Source: Flavobacteriaceae bacterium
Lineage (GTDB): Bacteria; Bacteroidota; Bacteroidia; Flavobacteriales; Flavobacteriaceae
Direction of reading: 5' to 3'
Assembly (NCBI GenBank): GCA_003443635.1
Contig: CP031964.1
Span: forward strand, 462,321-526,320
DNA length: 64,000 bases
Both the position numbers and the translations under genes were made by a program. Positions 42,001 to 50,944 of the stretch are shown here, piece by piece. The notes below the pieces were generated by a model that searched no databases, was not told the origin of the DNA, and saw only the letters and a list, made by a program, of their open reading frames with translations. Positions within the stretch are counted from its first letter, which is position 1. Every line of letters begins with the position of its first letter.

Positions 42001-44601
42001 AGCTCTGGCTTTTGGGGCACGTAAACCGATAAAGGAGGTATAGGGTGCATAAGATTTGCTAAACGCATCAATAGAAAAATCACCTCCATTTTCGAATGCT
42101 CTCGTCAAAAATGAAACGTTTAGCATTCCAGGCGCATTCTTACCAATATTTAATTTTTTAGAGATTTTTGCTATTCCTTCGCCGTTAACCTTGCCTTCAA
42201 AAATAGAAATATCTTCAGCCCTAAAGGAACGTGTCGGGTCATTAAAAATATATTTTGGATAGTTTTTAAATCCTTTTGAAGTACTTGAAAACTTAGCTTT
42301 AATTTCTGCTTTTATATTTTTTGCTGGTGCTCCGTGAAGCCAATTTACTTTTAATTCACTTTGTAATGGTTTTGTGTTACTAAGTATGGCATCTTCAAAA
42401 TCTACTTTAATTTTTAAGCGATTTGGTTTTACTGTTTCAACTTTTAAAGATTTATAAAATGTAGCTCCTCCAACAGATACTTTTGCATTCCAGTTTCCTG
42501 TTTTATCTTCTGAATTTGTAGAAACAGAAAAGCGGTAAAAATTATTGACGCCTTCTTGTTTAATTTTCTTGTAAGCAAGTTTTCCATTGGCATCAGTAAC
42601 TTCTAGCTTTACTGGATGGTTACTGGGGAGTTTATTAGCATTATCGTTGAGCATAAAGGTTAGATGAATAGAATCTCCAGGCCTCCAAACACCACGTTCG
42701 CCATAAATAAACCCTTTTAACCCACGTTGTAATGTTTTTCCAGACACATTAAACTTACTTAAAGACAATGAGTTTCCGTCATTTAGTTTAATGTAACTCG
42801 TGTTATTTCCTTTAGTGACAATAGCGAAATTTGCATGACTATCGGCATCTATAACAGCAAGGCCATCTGCATTGGTTGTAGTTTTTGCAATGGATTGCTT
42901 CTGAAAGTTAAATAACTCTATTGCAGCATTAGCTTCTGGATTAGTGTTTAGAATATTAGTTACTGCAAAGTAATACGAACTATTATTGCCGCGTTTTGCG
43001 ATAACACCAAGATTGGATGCAACAATATTATTAGCTACTATTCTATCTTCATTATAGTACGCTTCATGACAGGGATTATTACGTTCTCGCCAATTATATC
43101 TGTTGTTTTTATAACTATAAACAATATCATCCCAATATGCTTCTTCTCGTAAATCTTCATCAGAAATAGTACTTCCAGAGATAACATCATTGTTGTATTC
43201 GTAATAATCGTCCTCATAAAAATCATTACCTTCAGAACGATTAGAAGTATCAGTATTACAGCTATAAATTGCATATTCTTTTTTAAAGCTTAATTCAACT
43301 CTGTAAATAGCGCCTTTATCTGCGTTAAATAATTTTGATAGATCAATACTATAGGCTTTCCAACGACCTGTATTTTCGGTTTCATTCTCTATAAGCCGAA
43401 TCGTTTTTTTTGCAATACGACGACCAACACGTTTAATATCGTAATCACGATTGTTATTAAGATTTCCACTTTGTAAAAACTGAAGTATATTATTTTCGTA
43501 AATTTTAATAATCCGTACATCGAGTGCTTTAAGATTTACAGCTTCAAAATTGTATTTTAAATCTTGAGAATTAGGTAAAATAGTACCCCCAGAAATAAGA
43601 CGAACACTAGGTTTTAATTCTTCAAAAGAAATGACTTCAGAAAAAGGATGCTTGAGCTTGAAGTTTTCTGTATTTCGGAGGCCTTGAAATACATCTATTT
43701 GTAAATCACCAACCACACGAGTATCAGGATATATTTTAAGCACATTTCCGTTTACGATAAACTTTGGTTTTTTTGTATTTTGAATCGTTACTAATCCGTC
43801 AAAGTTTTGTTGCTTTTTTAAAGGATCAGAAAAATTGATAGATAAGTATTGTTCAGGTGATTGTATTACATTAACATCTACAATAGTAAAATTATTTATC
43901 CCAGGAATAGTAATAGTGTTTTCTCCTTTGTTTTTAGACTGAATTGCCGTTCCATTCCATTTTACATTGATTTTAGAATCTTCTGTTAATCGATGAATAC
44001 TATCAATTTTAAATTCATATAGCTTTGAGTTTTTATGTGCTTCCTGCCATTTTATAGAAAGAAGGATATTGTTTTGAGAAGCTTCAATAAGTTTTTTTAC
44101 TTGTTCAGATGTAGCAATATCTGCAAGACGAATTGTACCTTCTAAGTATTGCCATTCTTTACTATAAGATTGTAAATTGTTAGTGTTTACAGTAAAATTA
44201 GGAGTGATGGTTTTAAATTTAAAAGTGTATTTTTTAAACTCTGAAGGAACTCGTGAATAGATTTCGTTTAAATTTATAGAAACGGTATATTCAGTATTAG
44301 GGTTTAGAGTAGTATTAGGAATGAAACTAAATGTTTGCTTGTTTTTTGCTATTAACTTCCCTTTTACTTTTGGTGAAATGCTAAAAACATTATCTAAAAT
44401 CTCTTCACCAATCACCCAGTTTTCAACCTCTTTAACTAGATTAACTTGAATTGGTTCTGCAATAGAAATGTGACCTGCCGTTGTACGGTTAATATAATCT
44501 TTAAATCTAAATAAATTATCGGTTGGAGTGTTATTTTTTTTACAAGAAGAAGTAATTACTAAAAGTAGAAATGCAATAATAAAAGATGATTTAAGCTTCA
44601 T
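39022..44601 (-). CDS. Alpha-2-macroglobulin family lipoprotein
   Basis: This giant 1859-residue protein traps proteases that enter the periplasm. The signal MKLKSSFIIAFLLLVITSSC ends in a lipobox with Cys20. Visible domains include MG domains, the bait-region neighbourhood, YGERGVWRPGDSIHLTFML, an A2M core near LGVKTWDVFDDVIGAYTG, and the thioester motif HGCVEQTTS with Cys1412 (CxEQ present), followed by alpha-helical thioester-domain repeats and the receptor-binding-like C-terminus. Because the thioester is intact it should be able to crosslink proteases covalently. It pairs with pbpC downstream, which is thought to repair peptidoglycan, with the ABM gene between. Confidence 0.95.
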   Translation of the reverse strand: MKLKSSFIIAFLLLVITSSCKKNNTPTDNLFRFKDYINRTTAGHISIAEPIQVNLVKEVENWVIGEEILDNVFSISPKVKGKLIAKNKQTFSFIPNTTLNPNTEYTVSINLNEIYSRVPSEFKKYTFKFKTITPNFTVNTNNLQSYSKEWQYLEGTIRLADIATSEQVKKLIEASQNNILLSIKWQEAHKNSKLYEFKIDSIHRLTEDSKINVKWNGTAIQSKNKGENTITIPGINNFTIVDVNVIQSPEQYLSINFSDPLKKQQNFDGLVTIQNTKKPKFIVNGNVLKIYPDTRVVGDLQIDVFQGLRNTENFKLKHPFSEVISFEELKPSVRLISGGTILPNSQDLKYNFEAVNLKALDVRIIKIYENNILQFLQSGNLNNNRDYDIKRVGRRIAKKTIRLIENETENTGRWKAYSIDLSKLFNADKGAIYRVELSFKKEYAIYSCNTDTSNRSEGNDFYEDDYYEYNNDVISGSTISDEDLREEAYWDDIVYSYKNNRYNWRERNNPCHEAYYNEDRIVANNIVASNLGVIAKRGNNSSYYFAVTNILNTNPEANAAIELFNFQKQSIAKTTTNADGLAVIDADSHANFAIVTKGNNTSYIKLNDGNSLSLSKFNVSGKTLQRGLKGFIYGERGVWRPGDSIHLTFMLNDNANKLPSNHPVKLEVTDANGKLAYKKIKQEGVNNFYRFSVSTNSEDKTGNWNAKVSVGGATFYKSLKVETVKPNRLKIKVDFEDAILSNTKPLQSELKVNWLHGAPAKNIKAEIKAKFSSTSKGFKNYPKYIFNDPTRSFRAEDISIFEGKVNGEGIAKISKKLNIGKNAPGMLNVSFLTRAFENGGDFSIDAFSKSYAPYTSFIGLRAPKARAYDSYYTDEDHQFDLVVVDTEGKPIQRNNLEVKVYQIKWRWWWSSSYDDLASYQSDSYRTPFMTKIVNTNAKGEASFKINVPETESGRYLIRVSDPKSGHATGKTTYFYRNWWKRQGSGNNKEAAKMLVFSSDKETYNIGETAIITFPSGTEGRALISIENGTEVLQNTWVKTKKGETITAIPITKEMTPNVFINISLLQPHSVSENDLPIRLYGVIPIIVEDKSTKLEPQLKMPDVLRPEQDVTIAVSEKNKKAMTYTVALVDEGLLDLTRFKTPSGWNEFYAREALGVKTWDVFDDVIGAYTGSVDQVFEIGGDDTANAAKNKKANRFKPVVKYLGPFSLKAGETKSHQITIPKYIGSVRTMIIAGNNHNAAYGSVEKTTPVKKPLMVLATLPRKLSPGEKVTLPVTVFAMESKVKNVSLHLKLSDGIQVIGSKTQTLNFDKPDEKMAYFELDVSKANGVNTVEVIASGNGEKSSYQVELDIFNPNPISNRITNVVLDADTAQIINFSTFGITGSNSVQVEFSTLPPMNFSGRLKYLIQYPHGCVEQTTSSVLPQLFLSDIFDLPFDKKQDIDTNIKLGIKKLSHFQTTSGGLSYWSGQSTPNDWGTSYAGHFMIEAEKKGYVLPLSFMSNWLRYQKETARNWRPSYRTYRNDVAQAYRLYTLALAGQPDLASMNRLKEFEELSNDGKWRLAAAYALAGQKEAATEIVSRSNIDFSSTQYDYYTYGSTDRNRAMALETMVLIDNSKVRETAEYIAKRLSSDRWMSTQTTAYSLMAMAKMVQKNGGKALQLNYSLNDTSEQSINTKNSIAQRELNIKKGSNSIKINNPKNTVYVRVVTSGKLPLGKELPEKRGLSLSVNYKDLQGNTIDVSKLQQGQDFVASITVSNLKKEPINDVALSKIFPSGWEIVNTRFTDFGNAVSNDADYTDIRDDRVNFYFNLERSGSKNNSKTFNVLLNAAYLGTYYLPGTQAEAMYDNDYFVRAKGQWVAVEK

Positions 44602-44722
44602 AGATTGATGGATTTAGATGAAAATGAACTAAAAAGAAAGTGTAGGTTGTTTCTTGTTAATTAAGATACGCTCATTTTTAATGATTTAGACTTTGATTAA
44701 TTGTTAAAATCGTCTTAATCTT

Positions 44723-45469
44723 TTAAAATAATTGCAATTCACCTTCAATTTCTTGTTTTAATTCTAGTGCGATTCTCTTATAATATTCCCATTCATCTAC
44801 TTGAAAAACATCACCTTTAGTATAAATAAGCGCTTGATAATAACGCTTATTTTTTGCTAACTCATTTAAATTTAAATAAGGGAGCTGACTTTTTTCTCCC
44901 CAAAAAAACTCTAAAGCTTGTTTAGTACTCAAAACCTCTTCAACTAAGATAGGCATTAAAAATTCATTGGTAACTTTATATTGTAAATTATCATCGTTTC
45001 TACTATTTGAAACAGTTCTGTAATAATCAAAAATAGCTTCCCTTAAATGGTTATTTTTTATAAATTTTAATTTACCCGAAGAAACTCCTTCATCATAAGT
45101 TCCTCTATTAGATATAAAATAATCATCTGTCATTAATTCAAATTGTAGTTGAGTGAATTTAAAAATATCTTTATCAGATGGATTTGCGAGAATTTTAAAT
45201 ATAGTATCAATTTTTTTTCTTCTATCATTAGTGTTTTTAATATTTAATTCTAAAAGCTCAACGTCATTATTTAAATCTATTACCAAACTTTTAAGGACAT
45301 AATATTCTTCTTGACGTTCTAATGTATCTTCTTTCCAATTATTAATTTGTAAGGCTATTAAAATGCCAATAACTACTAACACAATTTCCCCAAAAGCATA
45401 TAATAAATACTTACTTGTTTTATTGGCCTCAATCATATTTTGACGGATACGACGAAAAAAGTTTATCAT
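44723..45469 (-). CDS. DUF6090 family membrane protein
   Basis: The 248-residue protein matches the flavobacterial DUF6090 pattern: FFRRIRQNMIEANKTSKYLLYAFGEIVLVVIGILIALQINNWKE, a conserved basic N-terminus and a single TM (about residues 22-42), then a long, mostly helical extracytoplasmic part. Function is unknown. I chose ATG 45469 (MINFFRRIRQ) over an upstream start at 45517, because homologues that I recall begin at this motif. A 24-base palindrome lies 19 bases before the ATG. Confidence 0.85.
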   Translation of the reverse strand: MINFFRRIRQNMIEANKTSKYLLYAFGEIVLVVIGILIALQINNWKEDTLERQEEYYVLKSLVIDLNNDVELLELNIKNTNDRRKKIDTIFKILANPSDKDIFKFTQLQFELMTDDYFISNRGTYDEGVSSGKLKFIKNNHLREAIFDYYRTVSNSRNDDNLQYKVTNEFLMPILVEEVLSTKQALEFFWGEKSQLPYLNLNELAKNKRYYQALIYTKGDVFQVDEWEYYKRIALELKQEIEGELQLF

Positions 45470-45487
45470 AATAAAATTAATTAATTG

Positions 45488-45511
45488 TTTTTGAAATAGA
45501 TATTTCAAAAA
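45488..45511. promoter_or_regulatory. Inverted repeat upstream of the DUF6090 gene (possible operator)
   Basis: TTTTTGAAATA-GA-TATTTCAAAAA is an 11-bp perfect inverted repeat with a 2-base centre, which is too tight for a good RNA hairpin loop but well suited to a dimeric DNA-binding protein. It lies 19 bases upstream of the chosen ATG, where a repressor could block transcription. Confidence 0.4.
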
Positions 45512-45669
45512 AGGCATTTATATAGTGATAATAAAATTAAAAAGATGTTACATGTTGCCAAAAATAGTTAAACATAGAAGATGGCTGCTAATTATATTTT
45601 TTTAATACCTAGACAGATGATAAATTAGTATCTTAGCCACTATTATTAAAGAATATAAATACTATAAAT

Positions 45670-47223
45670 ATGCAAGCAGTTTCTACCGATTTTGGAATAC
45701 AAGAAGCTTTAACACAATTAGGAGTAAACTCTATAAATGAAGGAAGTTCAACAGGGTCTAATCATTTCTCTAACGGAGATATTATTGAAAGCTACTCACC
45801 AGTTGACGGTCAATTAATTGCTAAAGTGAAAGCCACTACAAAAGCTGATTATGAACATGTAATGAATGCTGCTACATCTGCTTTTAAAATATGGAGAACG
45901 ATGCCTGCTCCACAACGTGGTGAAATTGTTCGTCAGTTTGGAGAAAAATTACGAGAAAAGAAAGAAGCTCTTGGGAAATTGGTTTCTTATGAAATGGGGA
46001 AAAGCTATCAAGAAGGTTTAGGTGAGGTTCAAGAAATGATTGATATCTGTGATTTTGCAGTAGGATTATCACGCCAACTTCACGGTTTAACAATGCATTC
46101 TGAACGTCCGGGCCATCGTATGTACGAGCAATATCATCCATTAGGCGTTGTTGGAATTATCTCTGCCTTTAATTTTCCGGTAGCCGTTTGGGCATGGAAT
46201 ACAGCTTTAGCTTGGATCTGTGGAGATGTTTGCGTATGGAAGCCCTCAGAAAAAACACCAATTTGTGGGATTGCTTGTCAAAATATAGCAGCAGAAGTGT
46301 TTGCTGCCAATAATTTACCTGAAGGAATTTGTAACCTAATTAATGGTGATTATCGCGTAGGTGAAATGATGACTACTGATAACAGAATCCCATTAATTTC
46401 TGCAACGGGTTCTACCAGAATGGGTAAAGTTGTAGCTCAAGCTGTTGCAGCACGTTTAGGAAAATCACTATTAGAATTAGGTGGGAATAATGCGATTATT
46501 GTAACTCCAGAAGCTGATATAAAAATGACTGTTATTGGAGCTGTTTTTGGTGCAGTTGGTACTGCAGGACAACGTTGTACATCAACACGTCGTTTAATTA
46601 TACATGATAGTATTTACGATAAAGTAAAAAATGCTATTGTTGATGCTTATCAGCAATTACGAATAGGAAACCCTTTAGATGAAAATAATCATGTAGGACC
46701 GTTGATTGATACAGATGCAGTAGCAATGTATAATGAGGCACTTAAACAAGTTGTAGAAGAAGGCGGTAATATTGTGGTTGAAGGCGCAGTTTTAGAAGGA
46801 GAAGGTTATGAAAGCGGCTGTTATGTAAAGCCAGCAATTGCCGAAGCTGAAGCACATTTTAAAATAGTACAACACGAAACTTTTGCGCCAGTATTGTATT
46901 TATTAAAATATTCTGGAGATGTTGAAAATGCTATAGAAATTCAAAATCAAGTTGCTCAAGGATTGTCGTCTGCAATCATGACAAATAACTTACGTGAAGC
47001 GGAACGTTTTTTATCTGTAGCAGGGAGTGATTGTGGAATTGCTAATGTAAATATTGGAACTTCTGGGGCAGAAATTGGTGGTGCTTTTGGTGGTGAAAAA
47101 GAAACAGGAGGAGGCCGTGAATCAGGTTCTGATGCTTGGAAAATATACATGCGTCGTCAAACGAATACAATTAATTATACAACTGAATTACCTTTAGCTC
47201 AAGGAATTAAATTTGACCTGTAA
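45670..47223 (+). CDS. Aldehyde dehydrogenase, ALDH7-like (alpha-aminoadipate semialdehyde dehydrogenase)
   Basis: The 517-residue NAD(P)-dependent enzyme has the ALDH catalytic residues Glu269 (LELGGNN) and Cys303 (GTAGQRCTSTRRL). The segments SAFNFPVAVWAWNTALAWICGD, VWKPSEKTPICG and FGGEKETGGGRESGSDAWKIYMRRQTNTINY match ALDH7/antiquitin, which oxidises aminoadipate semialdehyde (piperideine-6-carboxylate) in lysine degradation. Substrate is inferred from that resemblance. No other lysine-degradation gene is adjacent. It starts at ATG 45670 and appears to be transcribed alone. Confidence 0.9.
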   Translation: MQAVSTDFGIQEALTQLGVNSINEGSSTGSNHFSNGDIIESYSPVDGQLIAKVKATTKADYEHVMNAATSAFKIWRTMPAPQRGEIVRQFGEKLREKKEALGKLVSYEMGKSYQEGLGEVQEMIDICDFAVGLSRQLHGLTMHSERPGHRMYEQYHPLGVVGIISAFNFPVAVWAWNTALAWICGDVCVWKPSEKTPICGIACQNIAAEVFAANNLPEGICNLINGDYRVGEMMTTDNRIPLISATGSTRMGKVVAQAVAARLGKSLLELGGNNAIIVTPEADIKMTVIGAVFGAVGTAGQRCTSTRRLIIHDSIYDKVKNAIVDAYQQLRIGNPLDENNHVGPLIDTDAVAMYNEALKQVVEEGGNIVVEGAVLEGEGYESGCYVKPAIAEAEAHFKIVQHETFAPVLYLLKYSGDVENAIEIQNQVAQGLSSAIMTNNLREAERFLSVAGSDCGIANVNIGTSGAEIGGAFGGEKETGGGRESGSDAWKIYMRRQTNTINYTTELPLAQGIKFDL

Positions 47224-47239
47224 ATGCAATTAAACGAGA

Positions 47240-47491
47240 ATGAAAAAAGCTCAAGTTTTATATTTATTTGGAATTAGCTTTATTCTTACTAATATAATAG
47301 CATAACTAGATTATGATTCAGGGAATTTAGACTATATAACTGAAAAATGGATTTTAGTTATACTAATGACTGTAGTATTTGTTATTATTCCTTTTCTTTT
47401 ACTATTAATTTTTAGAAAATCGAAGCATAAAATTTATATTTCATTACTAGGGTTTTTACCTCAATTATATCTTATATATTACTTGTTTTAA
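47240..47491 (+). pseudogene. Small membrane protein gene with an in-frame stop codon
   Basis: ATG 47240 opens 84 codons that read MKKAQVLYLFGISFILTNIIA, then TAA at 47303-47305, then LDYDSGNLDYITEKWILV and two further hydrophobic segments (VILMTVVFVIIPFLLLLIF and ISLLGFLPQLYLIYYLF) to TAA at 47489. The protein would have three membrane segments with a charged loop RKSKHK. Nothing else breaks the frame, which suggests a recent nonsense change, a sequencing error or a readthrough gene. An internal ATG could start a shorter C-terminal product at codon 43. It follows the ALDH gene by 16 bases. Confidence 0.6.
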
Positions 47492-47500
47492 AAAGCAGAA

Positions 47501-47541
47501 ATAAAAAAACCTTGCTTTATCAAACCAATGATAAAACAAGG
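47501..47541 (-). terminator. Intrinsic terminator of the AlbA_2-domain gene
   Basis: CCTTGCTTTATCA and TGATAAAACAAGG form a 13-bp stem (one mismatch). On the minus strand it is followed by GGTTTTTTTATTT, so it fits the gene at 47679-48812. The rest of 47542-47678 shows no gene. Confidence 0.8.
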
Positions 47542-47678
47542 CAACTATTTGTTGATTAATAGCAATTAATACAGTGTAAATGTAAATTGAAAAATACTTT
47601 GATTAGAAAAAATTATACAAACGGTAAATATTTCTATATGAATGGTAAAGCATATTTATAAAGTGCGAATTTTGGCGA

Positions 47679-48812
47679 TTAACTGTACTTTACTTTCCTT
47701 AAAATCCTCAAAGATTCTTTATAATTTATATATACATTTTTATCATATAATTTTAAATAAGGTTTAGCTTCAACAAGCTTGTCAATAGCATCATGAAACA
47801 AATTTAAGTAACAAATAAGATATGTAGCTGGAAGATTTATTAAATCATTTTTTTCACTACTATTAAGTACAGTTCCTTTTTTTAATTTTTCTAAAATAAC
47901 GTTATTCGTATTGTATATATGATGTAATATTCGCTTGTCAAACTGAGGAGGTTCGAATAAAAGCTTTGAATTTATAGTATAACTTGCATTATTGTTAAAA
48001 TGAATTATAGTTTCTTCAAGAGGATAGTATTTATAGGAATCTTGAAGGCCCAAGTTTACATATTCAATAATCTTAAAAGTATCACTGTCATAAGAAATAG
48101 AGACTTCATCTAGAGTTGAAAAAAAGAGACGTACTTGTTCGTTTATCAATTCGATATCTACTCTAGAGAAAAATACTTCATTTTTTACTACTTTTTTTTG
48201 TCCAGCCCAACAAACTACAAAATACTCTTTAAATACTTTGTATTGTGGTTCGTAATCTTTACGTTTATTCATAAAGTCGAAAACACCATCTAAAGTATGT
48301 TCAATATTATTTTGAGCATGACTTTCAATAGCTGCTACAATTTTAGAGTTGACATCTTTTATTTCGATATCAAATACCTTAGGCATACTCATACTACCAT
48401 CTCTAAAAAACACAGAACCACCATAATATTTCCAAATATTTTTTCGTAAAGATGTAAGCTCACCCATAGGCCGGATAGTGACCAATCCTACTACTTTGTC
48501 GTCAGGTAAATGTGGAAATGGAATGTTTTCATATTGTACGATTGGAGGGTTGGTTAAATAAGCATTAATAAGGTTTTGAATCTTACTGTCATCAAAAAAA
48601 TCGACACCTATAATCGTATTATCCTCGTCTTCAACTCCAATTACGATGTATGAATTATTTTTAGGATTACTATTAGATAAGGCACAAATATGTTTTAAAA
48701 ATTTAGCCTTCCCTTCTTTTAAACTAATTGAAACTTTTCGCTTCTTATCATAAAAACTATTCTCATCGTTGTGAGCTAGTAGATTTTTAATAAGCAAGCG
48801 TTTATTAATCAT
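47679..48812 (-). CDS. AlbA_2 (Schlafen AAA_4-like) domain ATP-binding protein
   Basis: The 377-residue protein has the N-terminal AlbA_2 domain, marked by KEGKAKFLKHICALSN, YIVIGVEDEDNTIIGVDFFDD and GELTSLRKNIWKYYGGSVFFRDGS (residues about 30-140). The C-terminal region (about 170-377) is not recognised. AlbA_2 domains bind nucleic acids in regulators and defence-linked proteins. Here it stands alone with no helix-turn-helix or helicase partner, so a defence role is not supported. It starts at ATG 48812 and a strong terminator lies downstream. Confidence 0.8.
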   Translation of the reverse strand: MINKRLLIKNLLAHNDENSFYDKKRKVSISLKEGKAKFLKHICALSNSNPKNNSYIVIGVEDEDNTIIGVDFFDDSKIQNLINAYLTNPPIVQYENIPFPHLPDDKVVGLVTIRPMGELTSLRKNIWKYYGGSVFFRDGSMSMPKVFDIEIKDVNSKIVAAIESHAQNNIEHTLDGVFDFMNKRKDYEPQYKVFKEYFVVCWAGQKKVVKNEVFFSRVDIELINEQVRLFFSTLDEVSISYDSDTFKIIEYVNLGLQDSYKYYPLEETIIHFNNNASYTINSKLLFEPPQFDKRILHHIYNTNNVILEKLKKGTVLNSSEKNDLINLPATYLICYLNLFHDAIDKLVEAKPYLKLYDKNVYINYKESLRILRKVKYS

Positions 48813-48854
48813 AGTCTGTTATTATTGTAAAAGTAGAGTCTCCTTAATTCAAAT

Positions 48855-49607
48855 TTAAAGATCCTTTTTTACTGTTGTACTGTTTGCTTGAGCTGTGCAA
48901 AACACTAATACATCTGCAATATTAACGTGTGGAGGTCGAGATATTGCAAAATAAATAATCTCTGCTATATCTTCTGCTTGTAATGCTTTATAACCTTTAT
49001 ATACGCTATCTGCAATAGAACCTCCTTTAAAACGCACTTCAGAGAATTCAGTTTCTACTAAACCAGGATTAATTGTACCTACTTTTATTCCATAAGGATT
49101 TAAGTCAATACGCATTCCTTCGGAGATAGCAACTACTGCATGTTTACTACCGCAGTATACATTTCCTTTAGGATATACTTCTTTCCCTGCAGAAGAACCA
49201 ATGTTAATAATATGTCCAGATTGTCTTTCGGTCATTTGTGGAATAATCGCTTTGCTCACATATAAAAGCCCTTTTACATTAATGTCCATCATCGCATCCC
49301 AATCGTCTAAAACACCATCTTGTATGGCATCTAACCCATGAGCATTACCAGCATTATTAATAAGAATATCTATTGTTTTAAATTGTTCAGGTAGAGATGC
49401 AATAGCTGCAATAACAGTATCTTTATCACGAACATCAAAATTTAGAGTATAAACTTCAGTTTGTTTTTCTAGATCAGCTTTTATATTATCTAAACGTTCT
49501 TGACGTCTTCCACAAAGAATTAAATTAATATTGTGTTTTGCGAATTCTCGAGCTGTAGCTCTACCAATACCACTGGTAGCTCCAGTGATTAATGCTGTTT
49601 TTTTCAT
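48855..49607 (-). CDS. Short-chain dehydrogenase/reductase
   Basis: The 250-residue Rossmann-fold oxidoreductase has TGATSGIGRATAREF (cofactor glycine motif), LINNAGNAHG, the catalytic Ser in NIGSSAGKE and Tyr151-Lys155 in YCGSKHAVV, and PGLVETEFSEVRFKGG. It is of the classical SDR type close to YdfG-like 3-hydroxy acid dehydrogenases. Arg residues after the first strand (LCGRRQERLD) favour NADP. Substrate unknown. It is divergent from moxR across 246 bp. Confidence 0.92.
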   Translation of the reverse strand: MKKTALITGATSGIGRATAREFAKHNINLILCGRRQERLDNIKADLEKQTEVYTLNFDVRDKDTVIAAIASLPEQFKTIDILINNAGNAHGLDAIQDGVLDDWDAMMDINVKGLLYVSKAIIPQMTERQSGHIINIGSSAGKEVYPKGNVYCGSKHAVVAISEGMRIDLNPYGIKVGTINPGLVETEFSEVRFKGGSIADSVYKGYKALQAEDIAEIIYFAISRPPHVNIADVLVFCTAQANSTTVKKDL

Positions 49608-49675
49608 TAGTTTTTCTGTTATTTTTTTAAAAGCGATGTTTTTTGTATAAAATTAGTTTGACAATACAAAAACTA

Positions 49676-49717
49676 ATTAACGCTATAAATTTGTAATAGT
49701 AAGTTAACGCAATAAAA
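49676..49717. repeat. Imperfect direct repeats upstream of moxR
   Basis: ATTAACGCTATAAATTT at 49676 and GTTAACGCAATAAAATT at 49703 share most bases, 27 bases apart. They lie in the 246-bp SDR-moxR divergent region with TAAATTTG (49686-49693) inside the first copy. They could be regulator-binding sites; support is weak. Confidence 0.32.
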
Positions 49718-49853
49718 TTAGAAAACTAAATAATCATAAACCCTTCTTAAAGCTATAATTTTTAACCAATTATTAACAGCACACGCAAAAAAAAAATAAC
49801 AATTTGCGTTGTTTAAAAATGCGTATTATATTCACGCTTCAAAAAAATAGAAA

Positions 49854-50858
49854 ATGATAGAAGATAACAGTACAATTGATATTAAGTCCATTAACGAGAA
49901 AATTGAAAAAGAAAGTGCTTTTGTTGATTTACTAACTCTAGAAATGAATAAGGTAATTGTTGGTCAAAAATATATGATCGAACGCTTACTTATAGGATTA
50001 TTAGGACAAGGACATATTTTACTTGAAGGCGTGCCTGGATTAGCAAAAACATTGGCTATTAATACATTGTCTCAGGCTGTAGATGGAAGCTTTAGCAGAA
50101 TTCAGTTTACACCAGATTTACTGCCAGCAGATGTTGTGGGGACATTAATTTATAATATTAAAGAGAATGATTTCTCAATTAAAAAAGGTCCAATTTTTGC
50201 AAATTTTGTACTGGCAGATGAAATTAATCGAGCGCCAGCAAAAGTTCAGTCTGCTTTATTAGAAGCGATGCAAGAGAAACAAGTTACGATTGGAGATGAA
50301 ACCTTTGTATTAGACAAGCCATTTTTAGTAATGGCTACTCAAAATCCAGTAGAACAAGAAGGAACTTATCCGTTGCCAGAAGCTCAGGTAGATCGTTTTA
50401 TGCTTAAAACGGTAATAGATTACCCTAAATTAGCTGAAGAACAATTAATTGTTAGAGCAAATTTAAAAGGTGCTTTTGAAAAAGTAAATGCAGTAGTTTC
50501 TGTAGAGCAAATTATAAGAGCACAAAAAGCTGTTCGTGAGGTATATATGGATGAGAAGATTGAAAAATATATTCTTGATATAATATTTGCAACACGTTAC
50601 CCAGAAAAATATAAACTTGCAGAATTAAAACCATTAATTTCTTTTGGAGCTTCACCTCGTGGAAGTATTAGTTTAGCTTTAGCAGCTAAATGTTATGCAT
50701 TTATTAAGCGAAGAGGATATGTAATTCCTGAAGATGTTCGTGCTGTGATTTATGATGTTTTACGTCATAGAATAGGTATTACCTATGAAGCCGAAGCCGA
50801 AAATATTACTTCTGAAGAGATTATTAGTAAAATAGTAAACGAGATAGAAGTACCTTAA
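49854..50858 (+). CDS. MoxR family AAA+ ATPase
   Basis: The 334-residue protein has Walker A GVPGLAKT (Lys65), Walker B VLADEINRAPAKVQSALLEAMQE, and sensor regions MATQNPVEQEGTYPLPEAQVDRFM. MoxR ATPases act as chaperones that mature partner proteins with vWA domains, and here it is followed by a DUF58 protein and two vWA proteins. It starts at ATG 49854. A 246-bp upstream region shared with the SDR gene probably contains the operon promoter. Confidence 0.95.
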   Translation: MIEDNSTIDIKSINEKIEKESAFVDLLTLEMNKVIVGQKYMIERLLIGLLGQGHILLEGVPGLAKTLAINTLSQAVDGSFSRIQFTPDLLPADVVGTLIYNIKENDFSIKKGPIFANFVLADEINRAPAKVQSALLEAMQEKQVTIGDETFVLDKPFLVMATQNPVEQEGTYPLPEAQVDRFMLKTVIDYPKLAEEQLIVRANLKGAFEKVNAVVSVEQIIRAQKAVREVYMDEKIEKYILDIIFATRYPEKYKLAELKPLISFGASPRGSISLALAAKCYAFIKRRGYVIPEDVRAVIYDVLRHRIGITYEAEAENITSEEIISKIVNEIEVP

Positions 50859-50944
50859 GATTTCTAATTTAAGAATAACGAATTACGATTTGTGATATTT
50901 AAACGAAAATCATAAATCAAAGGTTTACAATCATAAATTGAGAA

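Noticed and set aside
41324..42262. Several antisense frames inside the alpha-2-macroglobulin gene.
   Set aside because: The sense frame is a continuous protein with clear domains; the antisense products have no recognisable features.
39022..44601. Possible secreted toxin or adhesin because of the very large size.
   Set aside because: The lipobox, the CxEQ thioester motif and pairing with pbpC identify an alpha-2-macroglobulin.
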